DNA from: Shewanella sediminis HAW-EB3
Lineage (GTDB): Bacteria; Pseudomonadota; Gammaproteobacteria; Enterobacterales; Shewanellaceae
Length of the DNA: 64,000 nucleotides
Assembly (NCBI RefSeq): GCF_000018025.1
Contig: NC_009831.1
Coordinates: forward strand, 2,170,001-2,234,000
Direction of reading: 5' to 3'
The translations under genes and the position numbers were made by a program. The notes below the pieces were generated by a model. It was not told where the DNA came from. It searched no databases and saw only the letters and a program-made list of their open reading frames with translations. Below, in pieces: positions 53,502 to 63,715 of the stretch. Each line of letters begins with the position of its first letter. Position 1 is the first letter of the stretch.

Positions 53502-54821
53502 CTAAAGCACCATGGCCGCTATCCAACCAAATACCAACAGAGGAATGTTGTAGTGGATGAATGTAGGGATCACACTATCTCTGATGTGGTCGTGTTGTCC
53601 ATCGGCATTTAAACCGGCCGTTGGCCCTAGGGTCGAATCTGAAGCCGGTGAGCCTGCATCGCCAAGGGCCGCTGCGGTGCCCACTAATGCGATAGTTGCC
53701 GTTACCGAGAAACCGAAACTCATGGCTAACGGGACATAGATGGTCGCAATAATCGGAATCGTCGAAAATGATGAACCAATTCCCATGGTGATAAGCAGGC
53801 CTACCAGTAGCATGAGGAAAGCGGCGAGTGCTTTATTATCACCAATAATTTCACTCAAAGAGCTGACTAAACTGCTCACGTCGCCGGTCTCTTTTACCAC
53901 AGCGGCAAAGCCCGCCGCAGAGATCATGATAAAGCCGATGTTGGCCATCATTCTCACACCTTGGTTAAAGACATCCTGATCGGCGACATGTTTGAGTGCT
54001 CCGGAGAAGCTAAAGATGATAAAACCAATTAAGGCACCAAAAATCATCGAGCCGGTGATCAGTTGTACTGCGAGTGTTGAGACAATGGCGACCGCTGCAA
54101 TGGCGATATTGCGACTATTGACCCCTTCCTCGGGCTCGGCGGCTAAAATTAACTCCTCTTTATACTCACGTGGTTTACGGTATGAGAAGAATACCGCTAT
54201 CAATAAACCGGTGATCATTCCAAGTGCCGGGATCAACATTGCCGTCGGGATCTGCTCTCGCACGGCATGAAGGTTATTGCTGTTAAGGTTCGCCAACAAA
54301 ATATCATTCAAGAAGATGCCACCAAAGCCGACCGGTAGGATCATATAGGTGGTCACTAAGCCGAAGGTGAGAACACAGGCCACCAATCTACGGTCAAGTT
54401 GTAGCTTCGACATGACATGGAGTAGGGGCGGGATCAAGATAGGAATAAATGCGATATGAATAGGAAGCAGGTTTTGCGAAGAAACTGCCATTGCGAGTAT
54501 GGACAATAATAGCGTCCAACGTACCCGATTCATATTGGTTGAGTTGTGATTTTTCCCAAGTGTCGAAATGACCTTTTTAGAGATCAGTGTCGTGAGTCCT
54601 GAGTGAGATAGTGCAACGGCAAAGGCACCGAGAAGGGCATAGCTTAATGCTATTTGCGCTCCGCCTCCTAAGCCTGTGTTGAATGCATCTACGGTTTGTT
54701 GAAGATCCATGCCTCCAACAAGACCTGCAACAAGCGCACTTATGGTGAGTGCTATGACGACATTTACCCTGGCTAAACTCAGACCCAGCATTAGGCAAAC
54801 AGCGATGACAACTGCGTTCAT
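53502..54821 (-). CDS. Na+/H+ antiporter family protein
   Basis: 439 residues with about 11-12 membrane helices. The N-terminal part ([38 protein letters not shown]) matches the Na_H_antiport_2 start. Later regions hold [26 protein letters not shown] and [24 protein letters not shown], as in NhaC-like or amino-acid antiporters. It converges on upp and shares its terminator. The transported solute is unconfirmed. Confidence 0.87.
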   Translation of the reverse strand: MNAVVIAVCLMLGLSLARVNVVIALTISALVAGLVGGMDLQQTVDAFNTGLGGGAQIALSYALLGAFAVALSHSGLTTLISKKVISTLGKNHNSTNMNRVRWTLLLSILAMAVSSQNLLPIHIAFIPILIPPLLHVMSKLQLDRRLVACVLTFGLVTTYMILPVGFGGIFLNDILLANLNSNNLHAVREQIPTAMLIPALGMITGLLIAVFFSYRKPREYKEELILAAEPEEGVNSRNIAIAAVAIVSTLAVQLITGSMIFGALIGFIIFSFSGALKHVADQDVFNQGVRMMANIGFIMISAAGFAAVVKETGDVSSLVSSLSEIIGDNKALAAFLMLLVGLLITMGIGSSFSTIPIIATIYVPLAMSFGFSVTATIALVGTAAALGDAGSPASDSTLGPTAGLNADGQHDHIRDSVIPTFIHYNIPLLVFGWIAAMVL

Positions 54822-55131
54822 ATCAATAAATTCTTTATTACCGTTAGATTGAGCGCCATTTTTGCCTGCCCGAGCAGGCTTGTCCAGTATAGAGAGGATT
54901 TATCTGACAAAAGTTCGGTAATGTTAAGTCTGTGTGGAAAATAGTGAGGCGAACTGTGAATAACATTAATAGGCGTAAGGTCATTAAGGCGAGTTATTAT
55001 ACGCCGAGATGAATAATCATTTAAAAAAGGTGATATTGATCCCAAATAGCTTGTGCCTGCCTAAACACTGCCTATAATGCCATAAGATATAAACGAAAAA
55101 CGTTTTTTCAATCCATAGATGGAGATATAAA
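54822..55131 (+). promoter_or_regulatory. peroxiredoxin upstream region with likely sigma-70 promoter
   Basis: Holds a perfect -10 box TATAAT at 55073-55078 and a partial -35 TTGTGC at 55051-55056, with 16-bp spacing. That would place transcription near 55085, about 47 bp before the ATG. I see no clear OxyR site. No gene lies in this 310-bp stretch. Confidence 0.45.
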
Positions 55132-55737
55132 ATGAGCGTATTAGTAGGCCGTCCGGCTCCTGACTTCACTGCTGCAGCTGTACTTGGTAATGGCGAAATC
55201 GTAGATAGCTTTAACCTTAGCGAAGCGATTCAAGGCAAGCCAACGGTAGTTTTTTTCTACCCACTCGATTTCACTTTCGTTTGTCCATCTGAACTGATTG
55301 CATTCGATCACCGTATTGAAGAGTTCAAGAAACGTGGTGTAGAGGTGATTGGTGTCTCTATCGATTCTCAGTTCACACATAATGCATGGCGTAACACACC
55401 AGTTGCTGAAGGCGGGATCGGTCCTGTTCAGTACACACTGGTTGCAGACGTTAAGCATGAGATCTGTAAAGCTTATGATGTTGAGCATCCTGAAGCGGGT
55501 GTTGCTTTCCGTGGTTCTTTCCTTATCGACAAAGAAGGTCAGGTTCGTCACCAGGTCGTTAACGATCTTCCACTAGGCCGTAACGTTGATGAGATGCTAC
55601 GTATGATCGATGCACTTCAATTCCATGAAGAGCACGGTGATGTATGCCCAGCGGGTTGGGAGAAAGGTGATAAAGGTATGGACGCAAGTCCGGAAGGCGT
55701 TGCTTCTTACCTGACTGACAATGCTGACGACCTATAA
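55132..55737 (+). CDS. 2-Cys peroxiredoxin (AhpC/TSA family)
   Basis: 201 residues. The peroxidatic Cys is in YPLDFTFVCPSEL and the resolving Cys in HGDVCPAGWEKG, the typical 2-Cys dimer layout. GGIGPVQYTLVADVKHEICKAY carries the GG(V/L/I)G element linked to over-oxidation sensitivity. The C-terminal end is long (about 30 residues beyond the resolving Cys), as in the YF-tail type, though no YF is present. It reduces peroxides with a thioredoxin-like donor. GGAGATATAAA precedes the start. Confidence 0.93.
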   Translation: MSVLVGRPAPDFTAAAVLGNGEIVDSFNLSEAIQGKPTVVFFYPLDFTFVCPSELIAFDHRIEEFKKRGVEVIGVSIDSQFTHNAWRNTPVAEGGIGPVQYTLVADVKHEICKAYDVEHPEAGVAFRGSFLIDKEGQVRHQVVNDLPLGRNVDEMLRMIDALQFHEEHGDVCPAGWEKGDKGMDASPEGVASYLTDNADDL

Positions 55738-55800
55738 TTTCTTGATATTCATCGAGTAATTATTATGGGATTGTCTTAGTAAACCAGGACCGTTTTTATT

Positions 55801-55832
55801 AAGCCAGTTGTATTTCGCAACTGGCTTTTTTT
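55801..55832 (+). terminator. terminator after peroxiredoxin
   Basis: AAGCCAGTTG pairs perfectly with CAACTGGCTT over a 7-base loop, then TTTTT. Confidence 0.85.
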
Positions 55833-55952
55833 ATCTGATTTTCTGCTTAATTTGTTTCCCGTTTGAGGTGTAAGTCCTCGGTGAATATTGGGGGGCTGAG
55901 CTTGATCAAATCCACTGTGGGGCTTATTCTTTCTATAGCGAAGGAGGTTTTT

Positions 55953-56474
55953 ATGGCCATTGCAATCACACTTAATGAGTACCTCGATAAAGAACATGTA
56001 CATTTCGAACATGTAGAGCATCGTCGCACCCAAACATCACTGGATTCGTCTCGTTCTGCCCATCTACCCGCAGCTAGGGTGAGTAAAGCTGTGGTGTTAC
56101 AAGATGATGATGGGGAGTACTTGATGGCTTCACTGCCTGCCAATAAGCGGGTGTCACTACCCGAGGTTGACAATCTCATGGGTAAAAATTATCACTTAGT
56201 CAGTGAGCGCAAGTTGCAGGACCTGTTTCCTGATTGTGTTAAAGGCGCGATACCGGCGATTGGGCGTGCTTATCAAATGCCAATGCTGGTAGATGACAGC
56301 TTGTTAACCGCTGAACCTGTCTATATTGAGTCCGGCGATCATGAGAATTTGCTGAAACTGAACTCTACGGAATACGCAAAACTCGTCGCTAAAGCGCCTC
56401 ATGGAAATATTCAGGGGGCTAATATGGGCGCGCCACGTTTGTGGGAAAGATCGAGTCGAGATAGATGGTTATGA
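55953..56474 (+). CDS. YbaK/ProX-type aminoacyl-tRNA deacylase-like protein
   Basis: 173 residues with the YbaK editing fold: HFEHVEHRRTQTSLDSSRSAHLPAARVSKAVVLQDDDGEYLMASLPANKRVSLPEVDNLMGKNYHLVSERKLQDLFPDCVKGAIPAIG. The Lys in VSKAVVLQ and the GxxPAIG loop are the expected active-site landmarks. Such proteins clear mischarged tRNA (for example Ala- or Cys-tRNA-Pro). ATG 55953 follows AAGGAGG; the frame extends further upstream, but that is not needed. Confidence 0.85.
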   Translation: MAIAITLNEYLDKEHVHFEHVEHRRTQTSLDSSRSAHLPAARVSKAVVLQDDDGEYLMASLPANKRVSLPEVDNLMGKNYHLVSERKLQDLFPDCVKGAIPAIGRAYQMPMLVDDSLLTAEPVYIESGDHENLLKLNSTEYAKLVAKAPHGNIQGANMGAPRLWERSSRDRWL

Positions 56475-56498
56475 GTTGGGCAGTAAAAGTTAGATAGT

Positions 56499-56528
56499 AA
56501 AAAGCCAGTGGATCCACTGGCTTTTTTT
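56499..56528. terminator. terminator YbaK-like / rnt
   Basis: AAAAGCCAGTGGA is followed by its near-exact reverse complement TCCACTGGCTTTT with almost no loop, then TTT. It can serve both converging genes. Confidence 0.8.
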
Positions 56529-56588
56529 GCGTGCATCATTCGTGTACGGAACCAGATAGCTAATATGCCAATATCTATAGTTACTCAG

Positions 56589-57260
56589 TTACGCTTCACT
56601 TTCCGTTTCGAGTGTCGACTCATCGGGCGTGGCTAATGGCCAACCGCCTAATGCCTTCCAACGGTTAACGATTAAGCAAAAAAGCTCTGCGGTGCGCTCG
56701 GTATCGTACAAGGCAGAATGGGCTTCATTATTGTCGAAGGGAATACCGGCAATTGAACAGGCTTTTGCAAGGACGGTATGCCCTATGGCTAATCCCGCAA
56801 GAGTCGCGGTATCGAAGGTGGCAAAAGGATGGAAAGGTGTTCTTTTTAGTCCGTTACGTTCGACAGCTTTTGAAACAAAGCCATGATCGAATGCCGCATT
56901 ATGCGCTACGATTATACTGCGGTGACAGCCAGCGGCTTTTTGCGCTTTCTTAACTTCTTTAAAGATCTCTAAGAATGCTTCCTTTTCGCTGACAGCACCA
57001 CGAAGCGGGTTAGTTGGATCGATACCGGTGAAAGCGAGTGCTTCGGGCTCCAGGTTTGCTCCCTCAAAAGGTTCGATATGGTAGTGCAGAGTCTTGTCTA
57101 AACCGAGTACACCTTCGTCATCCATTTTTAGCATGGTGACGGCGATTTCAAGCAACGCATCTGTTTGGGCATTGAACCCGGCTGTCTCAACATCGATGAC
57201 AACGGGAAAATAGCCTCGAAAACGGTGATTTAATTTATTGGCGTCGCAAATTTCGCTCAT
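56589..57260 (-). CDS. rnt: ribonuclease T
   Basis: 223 residues. A DEDD 3'-5' exonuclease that trims tRNA 3' ends. Matches E. coli Rnt: [35 protein letters not shown] (Asp, Glu), [41 protein letters not shown] (Asp) and [30 protein letters not shown] (His, Asp). Start 57260 (MSEICD) aligns with E. coli; a TTG at 57272 is the other option. It is divergent from motY, an arrangement also known in Vibrio. Confidence 0.95.
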   Translation of the reverse strand: MSEICDANKLNHRFRGYFPVVIDVETAGFNAQTDALLEIAVTMLKMDDEGVLGLDKTLHYHIEPFEGANLEPEALAFTGIDPTNPLRGAVSEKEAFLEIFKEVKKAQKAAGCHRSIIVAHNAAFDHGFVSKAVERNGLKRTPFHPFATFDTATLAGLAIGHTVLAKACSIAGIPFDNNEAHSALYDTERTAELFCLIVNRWKALGGWPLATPDESTLETESEA

Positions 57261-57401
57261 TAAAATGTCCAAATAGTTAGCAGGCCGCTATTATGCTGCA
57301 ACTGGGTATTGCTGTCATGTTCGAATGTTCATATTATGAGCTAAAGGTATAGAAAAATGTGCCGATAGCATTAAGTAATGGAATTAATAAGAGTGCTGTG
57401 T

Positions 57402-58271
57402 ATGTGGCTTAGAGTATTGTTGGCGTTGACACTGTGTATGCCTTTGTTTGCTAATGCAGAGTTGCGTCATTATGTTGCCTCTCTCGATCAATCCCAATGG
57501 AAACTCAGTGATAGTACCCCCATTATATGTCGCCTTGAGCATGATATTCCCTCCTATGGTAAAGCGGTATTCACAAGCACAGCAGGCAAAGATCATAATC
57601 TGAATTTCAGTTTAGATATGTGGGTAAAGCCAGATCAAGTGACTCAGGCTAAGTTAATGAGCCTGGCTCCGGCGTGGCGCCCCGGAATTCTCTCTAAAGA
57701 GATAACTGAGCTCAGTTATCAGAAGTATTTTAGTGGTGAAGTGCCCAGAAATGCTGCCTGGTCTATGTTAGCCGAGTTAGAGAGAGGGATGCAGCCCACC
57801 TTCTATTATGCTGACTGGTATAACCGATCGAATAAAATTGCTGTTGGGCTATCGGCCGTTAACTTCAACCGAAAATATGGTGAGTTTAAATCTTGCTTAG
57901 CCGGTTTATTGCCATACAGTTTTGATGATATTGCGTTTACCGTTTTGACCTATGAATTTGGTGGAGCAGAGTTGACGCGCTACGCCAAGGCGCAGATTGC
58001 TAAAATTCAAGAGTACCTTGCCTATGATCCTGAGGTTGAACTGGTATTGATCGATGCTTACACCGATAGTTACGGTGGCCGTTCAATTAACCAAAAAGTA
58101 TCCGAGGAGAGAGCTGATTCTGTAAAGAACTTCTTCCTGTCTGCGGGGATAACACAAGAGAGAATTCATACCGTTGGCCATGGTGAGCGCCACCATGTGG
58201 CATCGAATGATACCATCGATGAGCGCTCTCGAAACAGGCGAGTCGTTATTAGAATTAGTAAACCTATGTAG
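57402..58271 (+). CDS. motY: sodium-type flagellar motor protein MotY
   Basis: 289 residues with signal peptide MWLRVLLALTLCMPLFANA. An N-terminal MotY-specific domain (LRHYVASLDQSQWKLSDSTPIICRLEHDIPSYGKAVF) precedes a C-terminal OmpA-like peptidoglycan-binding domain (IDAYTDSYGGRSINQKVSEERADSVKNFFLSAGITQERIHTVGHGERHHVASNDTIDERSRNRRVVIRI). MotY forms part of the T ring in polar flagella. AAGAG precedes the ATG at 57402; ATG 57378 gives eight more residues. No other flagellar genes are near. Confidence 0.92.
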   Translation: MWLRVLLALTLCMPLFANAELRHYVASLDQSQWKLSDSTPIICRLEHDIPSYGKAVFTSTAGKDHNLNFSLDMWVKPDQVTQAKLMSLAPAWRPGILSKEITELSYQKYFSGEVPRNAAWSMLAELERGMQPTFYYADWYNRSNKIAVGLSAVNFNRKYGEFKSCLAGLLPYSFDDIAFTVLTYEFGGAELTRYAKAQIAKIQEYLAYDPEVELVLIDAYTDSYGGRSINQKVSEERADSVKNFFLSAGITQERIHTVGHGERHHVASNDTIDERSRNRRVVIRISKPM

Positions 58272-58328
58272 ACCCGTTTATCGCGAGCTTCTCAGGTAAA
58301 TCTATCTGGCTGCTTTACAACTTGGAAT

Positions 58329-58354
58329 GCCCAACCTTAGCGTTGGGCTTTTTT
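58329..58354 (+). terminator. terminator after motY
   Basis: GCCCAAC pairs with GTTGGGC over CTTAGC, followed by TTTTTT. A second hairpin, AGCCCACTT with AATGGGCT at 58412-58440, lies further on and may back it up. Confidence 0.85.
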
Positions 58355-58911
58355 ATGCTCGTAGAGAGCTATTCAAGAGTTGGGAGTTCAATACAAAAAT
58401 TCAGACAAAAAAAAGCCCACTTAATAAATTAAATGGGCTGCAAAATATGTATTGCAATCAACAAATTGAAGGAAGGAAGTCAAGCATAAGAACCAGGGAT
58501 AAAATTCACGTGTAAACACGGGAATTAAGAGTTCTTGTTTTCATATCTGCCAGGCAGACACTTCCAGAAAACGAGGTGAATTATAGGGTTCGTCCTCTAA
58601 ACTAACAAACTAGAAAAATTGCATTCTTGCATTAGTTTTTCTTATGTTGCTAAGTGTGATCTTGGTCGGTAAATTCAATTGTGAAGCTGGTTTGCGGGTG
58701 TTTAAGCAGAATTTTTGCATAATTTGACGGTTCAAATAAATAATCCATGTTACAGATTTATTAATCCGGGTTTGGTAACAAGGGTTTCCTTAAAATTTTT
58801 CTTTCATTGCCATCATTTTTTTTGCTTGTATAGTACTTCGTTAATTGAGGTTTTCCCTCCAATAATAACAATATCTATAATTCCAATAATATCTGCATCA
58901 GGATGGCAATG
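58355..58911. other. gap before the prolyl oligopeptidase gene
   Basis: About 550 bp, AT-rich, without a supported gene. It must carry the promoter of the oligopeptidase. A second terminator-like hairpin is at 58412-58440. Confidence 0.4.
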
Positions 58912-61065
58912 ATGGTATTTAAATCAATACTTAAAAAACAGCACATTTTAATGGCTGGAGTCGGCATCGCGTTAATGGGGTGTCAGGCAACGACGACTGA
59001 GAAGCAAGTCTCATCTCCTCAAATTCCCTCGCCGGCAAGCACGATAGAGACAATACACGGTGTACAGGTCGCGGATCCGTATCGTCACCTCGAAGTGGAG
59101 TCTGAGGAAACGACAAACTGGGTAAAAGCGCAACAGGCCGATGGGCATGCCTATCTGGCAGGAATTAAAAATAAGCAAGCGATTGTCGACCGTATTACCG
59201 AGCTTTGGAATTATGAAAAAGTGTCAGCGCCTTTCGAGCACGGTGATAATACTTTTTACTATCGAAATGATGGCCTCCAGGCTCAATCAGTTTTGTTTGT
59301 AAAGGGAGCGGATGGGAAAGAGAAGGTACTTCTCGATCCGAATACGCTTTCTTCTGACGGTACGGTTGCCTTATCAGGGGTTTCCGTCAGCGGCGATGGT
59401 AATACCTTAGCTTATGGTGTTTCAAATTCTGGTTCAGATTGGCAGCAATGGCAATTTGTCGACATTGCCAGCGGAACTAAGTTAAATGACGAACTTAAGT
59501 GGATTAAGTTCTCGGGTGCCGAGTGGAGTAAGGATAACGGTGGCGTCTATTACGCACGGTATGATGCACCCGCCGGCGGTAACCTGCTTGCCGATGTGAA
59601 TTTTAATCAGAAAGTGTACTTTCATAAAATAGGTACCGATCAGAGTCAGGATAAACTGGTCTATGAGCGGCCACAGAATAAAGATTGGGGCTTCGGAATC
59701 GAAGTGTCTGAAGCGGGTGACTACCTGTTGCTATCCATCTCTCAGGGAACGGATAGTCGTAACCGCTTTTTCTACAAGAGCCTGGAGAAGGACGCTGATG
59801 TCGTTGAGCTTATCATCGATCTGGAAGCTGAATATAGCTTCCTGGGAAATGACAAGTCGATTTTTTACTTCAAAACGGATCTCGATGCACCGAATGGTAA
59901 AGTCATTGCGATAGATGTGAATAAGAGTGATAAGTCTAATTGGCACACGATAATTCCTGAGTCTACCGATCCCATAAGCAGTATCTCGATTATTAACGAC
60001 CATCTGGTTGTCAGTTATCTGCACGATGTACTAGGCAAGCTCTCTATCTTCAGTTTGAGCGGTGATAAGAGACAAGATGTGACTCTCCCCGGAAAAGGTA
60101 AAGTTGCCGGTCCCTATGGGAAGCGCAGCAAAGACTATTTCTATTATGTCTTTAATAGTTATGCTCAAGCCAAAACGACTTACCGATTTGACTTTAAGAC
60201 GGGCAGCTCGACCTTATTTACCGAACCCAAAGTGTCATTTAACCCCGATGATTATGTCTCGGAGCAGGTTTTTTATAACAGCAAAGATGGCACTCGTGTG
60301 CCTATGATGATCTCTTATAAGAAAGGGTTGCAGAAAACCGGAGACAATCCCACTTTACTCTATGCCTATGGTGGATTTGCTATCTCATTAACGCCTAGAT
60401 TTAGCCCTGCAAATATTGCGTGGATGGACCTTGGTGGTGTGTATGCGGTGCCGAACTTAAGAGGTGGCGCCGAATATGGAGAGAGCTGGCATCAAGCCGG
60501 AATGCTGGATAAAAAACAGAATGTGTTTGATGATTACTATGCAGCAGCTGAGTATCTGGTCGAGCAAAATTACACCAACAAGAGTAAGTTAGGTGCATAT
60601 GGCCGAAGTAACGGTGGCTTGTTGATGGGAGCAACACTAACGCAGCGTCCGGAACTGTTTGCGGCAGTCCTTCCGGCAGTCGGCGTACTTGATATGTTGC
60701 GTTTCCATAAGTTCACCATAGGTTGGGCTTGGACCAGCGAATATGGTAGTGCAGATGTGGCCGAGCAATTTCCTGCACTGCTGGCTTACTCTCCTTATCA
60801 TAATGTTACCGAGAGAGCATACCCTGCGACTATGGTCATGACTGCGGACCATGACGACAGGGTTGTACCTCTGCACAGCTTTAAGTTTGGCGCTATGCTG
60901 CAAGCCAAGCAAAAAGGCAATGCACCCATCATCATGCGCATAGAGTCGAAAGCCGGACACGGAAAGGGCAAACCAACAGCCATGAAGATTGATGAATTTG
61001 CCGATATTTATAGTTTTCTTTTCGATAGCTTTGGTCTGAAAATACCGGCAAAAATTAACCAATAG
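58912..61065 (+). CDS. prolyl oligopeptidase family lipoprotein (S9A)
   Basis: About 717 residues with lipoprotein signal ending ALMGC (Cys24). A seven-bladed propeller region (about 90-430) precedes the hydrolase domain. Catalytic triad: Ser in GAYGRSNGGLLMGA, Asp in TADHDDRVVPLHSFKF, His in ESKAGHGKGKPT. LRGGAEYGESWHQAGML is the family oxyanion and lid region. It cleaves after proline in short peptides, here at the cell envelope. ATGs at 58903, 58909 and 58912 compete; AGG at 58900-58902 best fits 58912. Confidence 0.92.
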   Translation: MVFKSILKKQHILMAGVGIALMGCQATTTEKQVSSPQIPSPASTIETIHGVQVADPYRHLEVESEETTNWVKAQQADGHAYLAGIKNKQAIVDRITELWNYEKVSAPFEHGDNTFYYRNDGLQAQSVLFVKGADGKEKVLLDPNTLSSDGTVALSGVSVSGDGNTLAYGVSNSGSDWQQWQFVDIASGTKLNDELKWIKFSGAEWSKDNGGVYYARYDAPAGGNLLADVNFNQKVYFHKIGTDQSQDKLVYERPQNKDWGFGIEVSEAGDYLLLSISQGTDSRNRFFYKSLEKDADVVELIIDLEAEYSFLGNDKSIFYFKTDLDAPNGKVIAIDVNKSDKSNWHTIIPESTDPISSISIINDHLVVSYLHDVLGKLSIFSLSGDKRQDVTLPGKGKVAGPYGKRSKDYFYYVFNSYAQAKTTYRFDFKTGSSTLFTEPKVSFNPDDYVSEQVFYNSKDGTRVPMMISYKKGLQKTGDNPTLLYAYGGFAISLTPRFSPANIAWMDLGGVYAVPNLRGGAEYGESWHQAGMLDKKQNVFDDYYAAAEYLVEQNYTNKSKLGAYGRSNGGLLMGATLTQRPELFAAVLPAVGVLDMLRFHKFTIGWAWTSEYGSADVAEQFPALLAYSPYHNVTERAYPATMVMTADHDDRVVPLHSFKFGAMLQAKQKGNAPIIMRIESKAGHGKGKPTAMKIDEFADIYSFLFDSFGLKIPAKINQ

Positions 61066-61087
61066 TCACTAAAAAGTGAAATGAGTT

Positions 61088-61116
61088 AAAAAGAGGAGCA
61101 ATGGCTCCTCTTTTTT
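61088..61116 (+). terminator. terminator after prolyl oligopeptidase
   Basis: AAAAGAGGAGC pairs with GCTCCTCTTTT over an AATG loop, then TT. Confidence 0.85.
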
Positions 61117-61230
61117 ATGAACAAAAATTTACGAAGATAGTGATCCTAGCCTGCTGAGAAGCATTCACAATTTCATTTGGGCTAGGTATAGTAGCCCTCT
61201 GTTTTAAATCATTGATTGGCATTTATACTC

Positions 61231-61629
61231 ATGTTTCGCTGGCCTATTTCAGTCTATTACGAAGATACCGATGCCGGTGGTGTCGTTTATCATTCAAATT
61301 ATCTTAATTTTTTTGAACGAGCCAGAACCGAATGGTTGAAAGATATGGGAGTGAAACAGACCGCTCTGTTAGCTGAAGATATTGCGTTTGTTGTCAAGAA
61401 GGCCGAATTGGATTTTTGTAAACCTGCGAAGTTCGAACAGGACCTTATTGTAGAAACTGTTGTCACAAAGATTAAGAAAGCGTCGTTGATGTTTAATCAA
61501 CGTCTAGTCGATAAGCAGGGCGTTTTATATTGTGAAGGTAACATCTTAGTTGCTTGTATCACTTTATCTTGTATGAAACCTCGTGCCATTCCCCAAAATA
61601 TTGCTCAGGAGTTTACAGGTGGAAGCTGA
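61231..61629 (+). CDS. ybgC: Tol-Pal-associated acyl-CoA thioesterase
   Basis: 132 residues with a hot-dog fold: [36 protein letters not shown], where the Asp in [10 protein letters not shown] is catalytic. It hydrolyses acyl-CoA and is the usual first gene of the tol-pal cluster. Start 61231 ([12 protein letters not shown]) fits the family; the frame extends to 61216 by a TTG. Its end overlaps tolQ by 11 bp. Confidence 0.92.
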   Translation: MFRWPISVYYEDTDAGGVVYHSNYLNFFERARTEWLKDMGVKQTALLAEDIAFVVKKAELDFCKPAKFEQDLIVETVVTKIKKASLMFNQRLVDKQGVLYCEGNILVACITLSCMKPRAIPQNIAQEFTGGS

Positions 61630-62308
61630 TATTTCGTTTATTGGATTATTTTTACAAGCCAGTTTGTTGGTCAAGTTTGTGATGTTAACCTTACTGAGTT
61701 TGTCAGTGATCTCATGGGCTGTGATTATTCAGCGCCGCCGCTTGTTAACAACGGCGAAGCAAAGCTCCATTAAATTTGAAGATAGATTTTGGTCTGGTGT
61801 CGATCTCAACAAGCTTTATAAAGAAATATCTGCTCGACAAGATGGAAATGAAGGTCTGGAAGCCCTGTTCCATACCGGATTTAAGGAATATGCGAGATTA
61901 AGTAAGTTAAATGGCAAGGTCCCTGCGGCGGTGATGGATGGTAGCTATCGAGCGATGAGGGTATCTCTGTCAAGAGAGATGGAAAAGCTTGAAACTCATC
62001 TTCCTTTGCTAGCGACCATAGGTTCAACGAGTCCTTATATCGGCTTATTTGGCACGGTATGGGGGATCATGAACTCCTTCATCGCCCTTGGTGCAGTCGA
62101 AAATGCGACGCTTGCCATGGTCGCGCCAGGTATTGCTGAGGCATTGATTGCTACGGCGATGGGCTTATTTGCCGCTATTCCTGCCGTTATTGCTTATAAC
62201 CGCTTTACCACTCAGGTCGATAGTATTGAGATGTCCTATGCAAACTTCATGGAGGAGTTTTCAAGTATTTTACACCGCCAAGCGTACAGCGAAAAGGATG
62301 AAGGCTAA
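61619..62308 (+). CDS. tolQ: Tol-Pal proton channel subunit TolQ
   Basis: 229 residues, GTG start with AGGAG 7 bases upstream. Three membrane helices, with [32 protein letters not shown] first. The TolQ/ExbB/MotA motif region [27 protein letters not shown] and [25 protein letters not shown] is intact. With TolR it forms the inner-membrane motor for outer-membrane constriction. Confidence 0.96.
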   Translation: MEADISFIGLFLQASLLVKFVMLTLLSLSVISWAVIIQRRRLLTTAKQSSIKFEDRFWSGVDLNKLYKEISARQDGNEGLEALFHTGFKEYARLSKLNGKVPAAVMDGSYRAMRVSLSREMEKLETHLPLLATIGSTSPYIGLFGTVWGIMNSFIALGAVENATLAMVAPGIAEALIATAMGLFAAIPAVIAYNRFTTQVDSIEMSYANFMEEFSSILHRQAYSEKDEG

Positions 62309-62742
62309 TGCAGCAGGGCTATCAGCGAAAGCGCCGTCGTCCGGTGGCTGAGATCAATGTGGTGCCATACATCGACGTGATGTTGGTCTTGTTGATTATT
62401 TTCATGGTGACAGCCCCCATCGTGACTCAGGGGGTTAAAGTCGATCTTCCTCAAGCCTCTTCGGAGGCTTTACCCGCAGACAGTAAACCACCCGTTGTGG
62501 CTTCAATCGATGCCGATGGGGATTATTTTCTGGATGTAGGGAGCTCAAGCGATCGACAAACACTCGATTTAGAAGAGATCGCAATCAGAGTTGGGGCCAT
62601 TATTCAGCTAGAGCCGGAGCGCCCGGTTGTGGTCAAAGCCGATAGAAGCATCGCTTATGAGAAGGTCATTCAGCTCATGGTGACCTTACAAGGTGCCGGT
62701 GTGCCTTCGGTCGGGTTGATGACAGATTCACCTGAGGAGTAG
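62308..62742 (+). CDS. tolR: Tol-Pal motor subunit TolR
   Basis: 144 residues. A single membrane helix holds the conserved Asp in INVVPYIDVMLVLLIIFMVTAPIV, followed by a periplasmic domain. It starts on the tolQ stop (TAATG). It partners with TolQ; the C-terminal end VPSVGLMTDSPEE is typical. Confidence 0.96.
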   Translation: MQQGYQRKRRRPVAEINVVPYIDVMLVLLIIFMVTAPIVTQGVKVDLPQASSEALPADSKPPVVASIDADGDYFLDVGSSSDRQTLDLEEIAIRVGAIIQLEPERPVVVKADRSIAYEKVIQLMVTLQGAGVPSVGLMTDSPEE

Positions 62743-62745
62743 TCG

Positions 62746-63705
62746 GTGACAGATAAAGCAAATTTTACGTTACCTCTGGTGATTTCAGCTGGCATTCATA
62801 TTGGCGTGTTAGTTATTCTCGCATTGGGTGTCGATTTTTCTGAACCCCCAAAACCTCAGCCACAGGCGAGTGCCCCTGCTGTACAAGCCGTTGTGGTGGA
62901 TCAGAAAAAAGTGGCTCAGCACGTTGAGAGACTTAAAGCCGAAAAAAGAGAAACTGAGCGCAAGGAGAAAGCCAGACAAGATGATTTAGAGCTTAAGGCG
63001 AAGGAAGCTCGCCAGGAGCGAGAGCGTGAACAGGCTCAAATTAAAAAGCTCGAAAAACAACGTAAGCAAAAAGAGATAGAAACGAAAAATGCCGCAGCGG
63101 CTGCAAAGGCGGCTCAATTAAAAGAGAAGCAAGCCAAGGATAAAGCACAAAAAGCAGAAGCTGACAGAAAACAGAAAGAGAAAGAACGCAAAGCCTCTGA
63201 AGTGGCAGCAAAAAAAGCCGCTGAAAAACGTAAGCAGGAAGAAGCTGCGGCGAAAAAAGCAGCCGATGAGCGTAAGCGTAAAGAGGAGGCGGAACGCAAA
63301 CGTAAGGCTGAAGCCGAGCGTAAGCGCAAAGCTGAGGAGCAGGCTCGTCAACAGCAAGAGCAGATGATGCAAGATGCCTTAGCTGCCGAGCAGGCCGCAC
63401 TGTCTCAGACACGTAATAAGCAAGTAATGACTGAAGTTCAGCGTTATACCAGCATGATTAGGGCGACTATTCAGCGAAACCTTGTTGTCGATGAGTCGAT
63501 GCGAGGTAAGAGCTGTCGTATATTTATTCGTTTAGCGAATGACGGGTTTGTCACCGCCAATAAAATATTGTCGGGTGATCCGGTTGTATGCCGAGCGACT
63601 AAAACGGCGATAAATAAAGCCGGTCGGTTGCCTGTGTCGAGTGAGCCAGATGTTTATAACAAATTAAAAGAGATTAATTTAACTGTTCAACCTGAATTTA
63701 ATTAA
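62746..63705 (+). CDS. tolA: Tol-Pal spanning protein TolA
   Basis: 319 residues, GTG start. One N-terminal helix ([24 protein letters not shown], with the S-x3-H motif), a long Lys/Ala/Glu-rich helix (about 50-215), then a C-terminal domain ([36 protein letters not shown]...[16 protein letters not shown]) with two Cys. It links TolQR to TolB-Pal. Confidence 0.95.
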   Translation: MTDKANFTLPLVISAGIHIGVLVILALGVDFSEPPKPQPQASAPAVQAVVVDQKKVAQHVERLKAEKRETERKEKARQDDLELKAKEARQEREREQAQIKKLEKQRKQKEIETKNAAAAAKAAQLKEKQAKDKAQKAEADRKQKEKERKASEVAAKKAAEKRKQEEAAAKKAADERKRKEEAERKRKAEAERKRKAEEQARQQQEQMMQDALAAEQAALSQTRNKQVMTEVQRYTSMIRATIQRNLVVDESMRGKSCRIFIRLANDGFVTANKILSGDPVVCRATKTAINKAGRLPVSSEPDVYNKLKEINLTVQPEFN

Positions 63706-63715
63706 AAGGAGTCAT

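Noticed and set aside
63041..63412. Long frames on the minus strand inside tolA
   Set aside because: They mirror the repetitive Lys/Ala/Glu codons of the tolA helix and have no start signals or protein family features.
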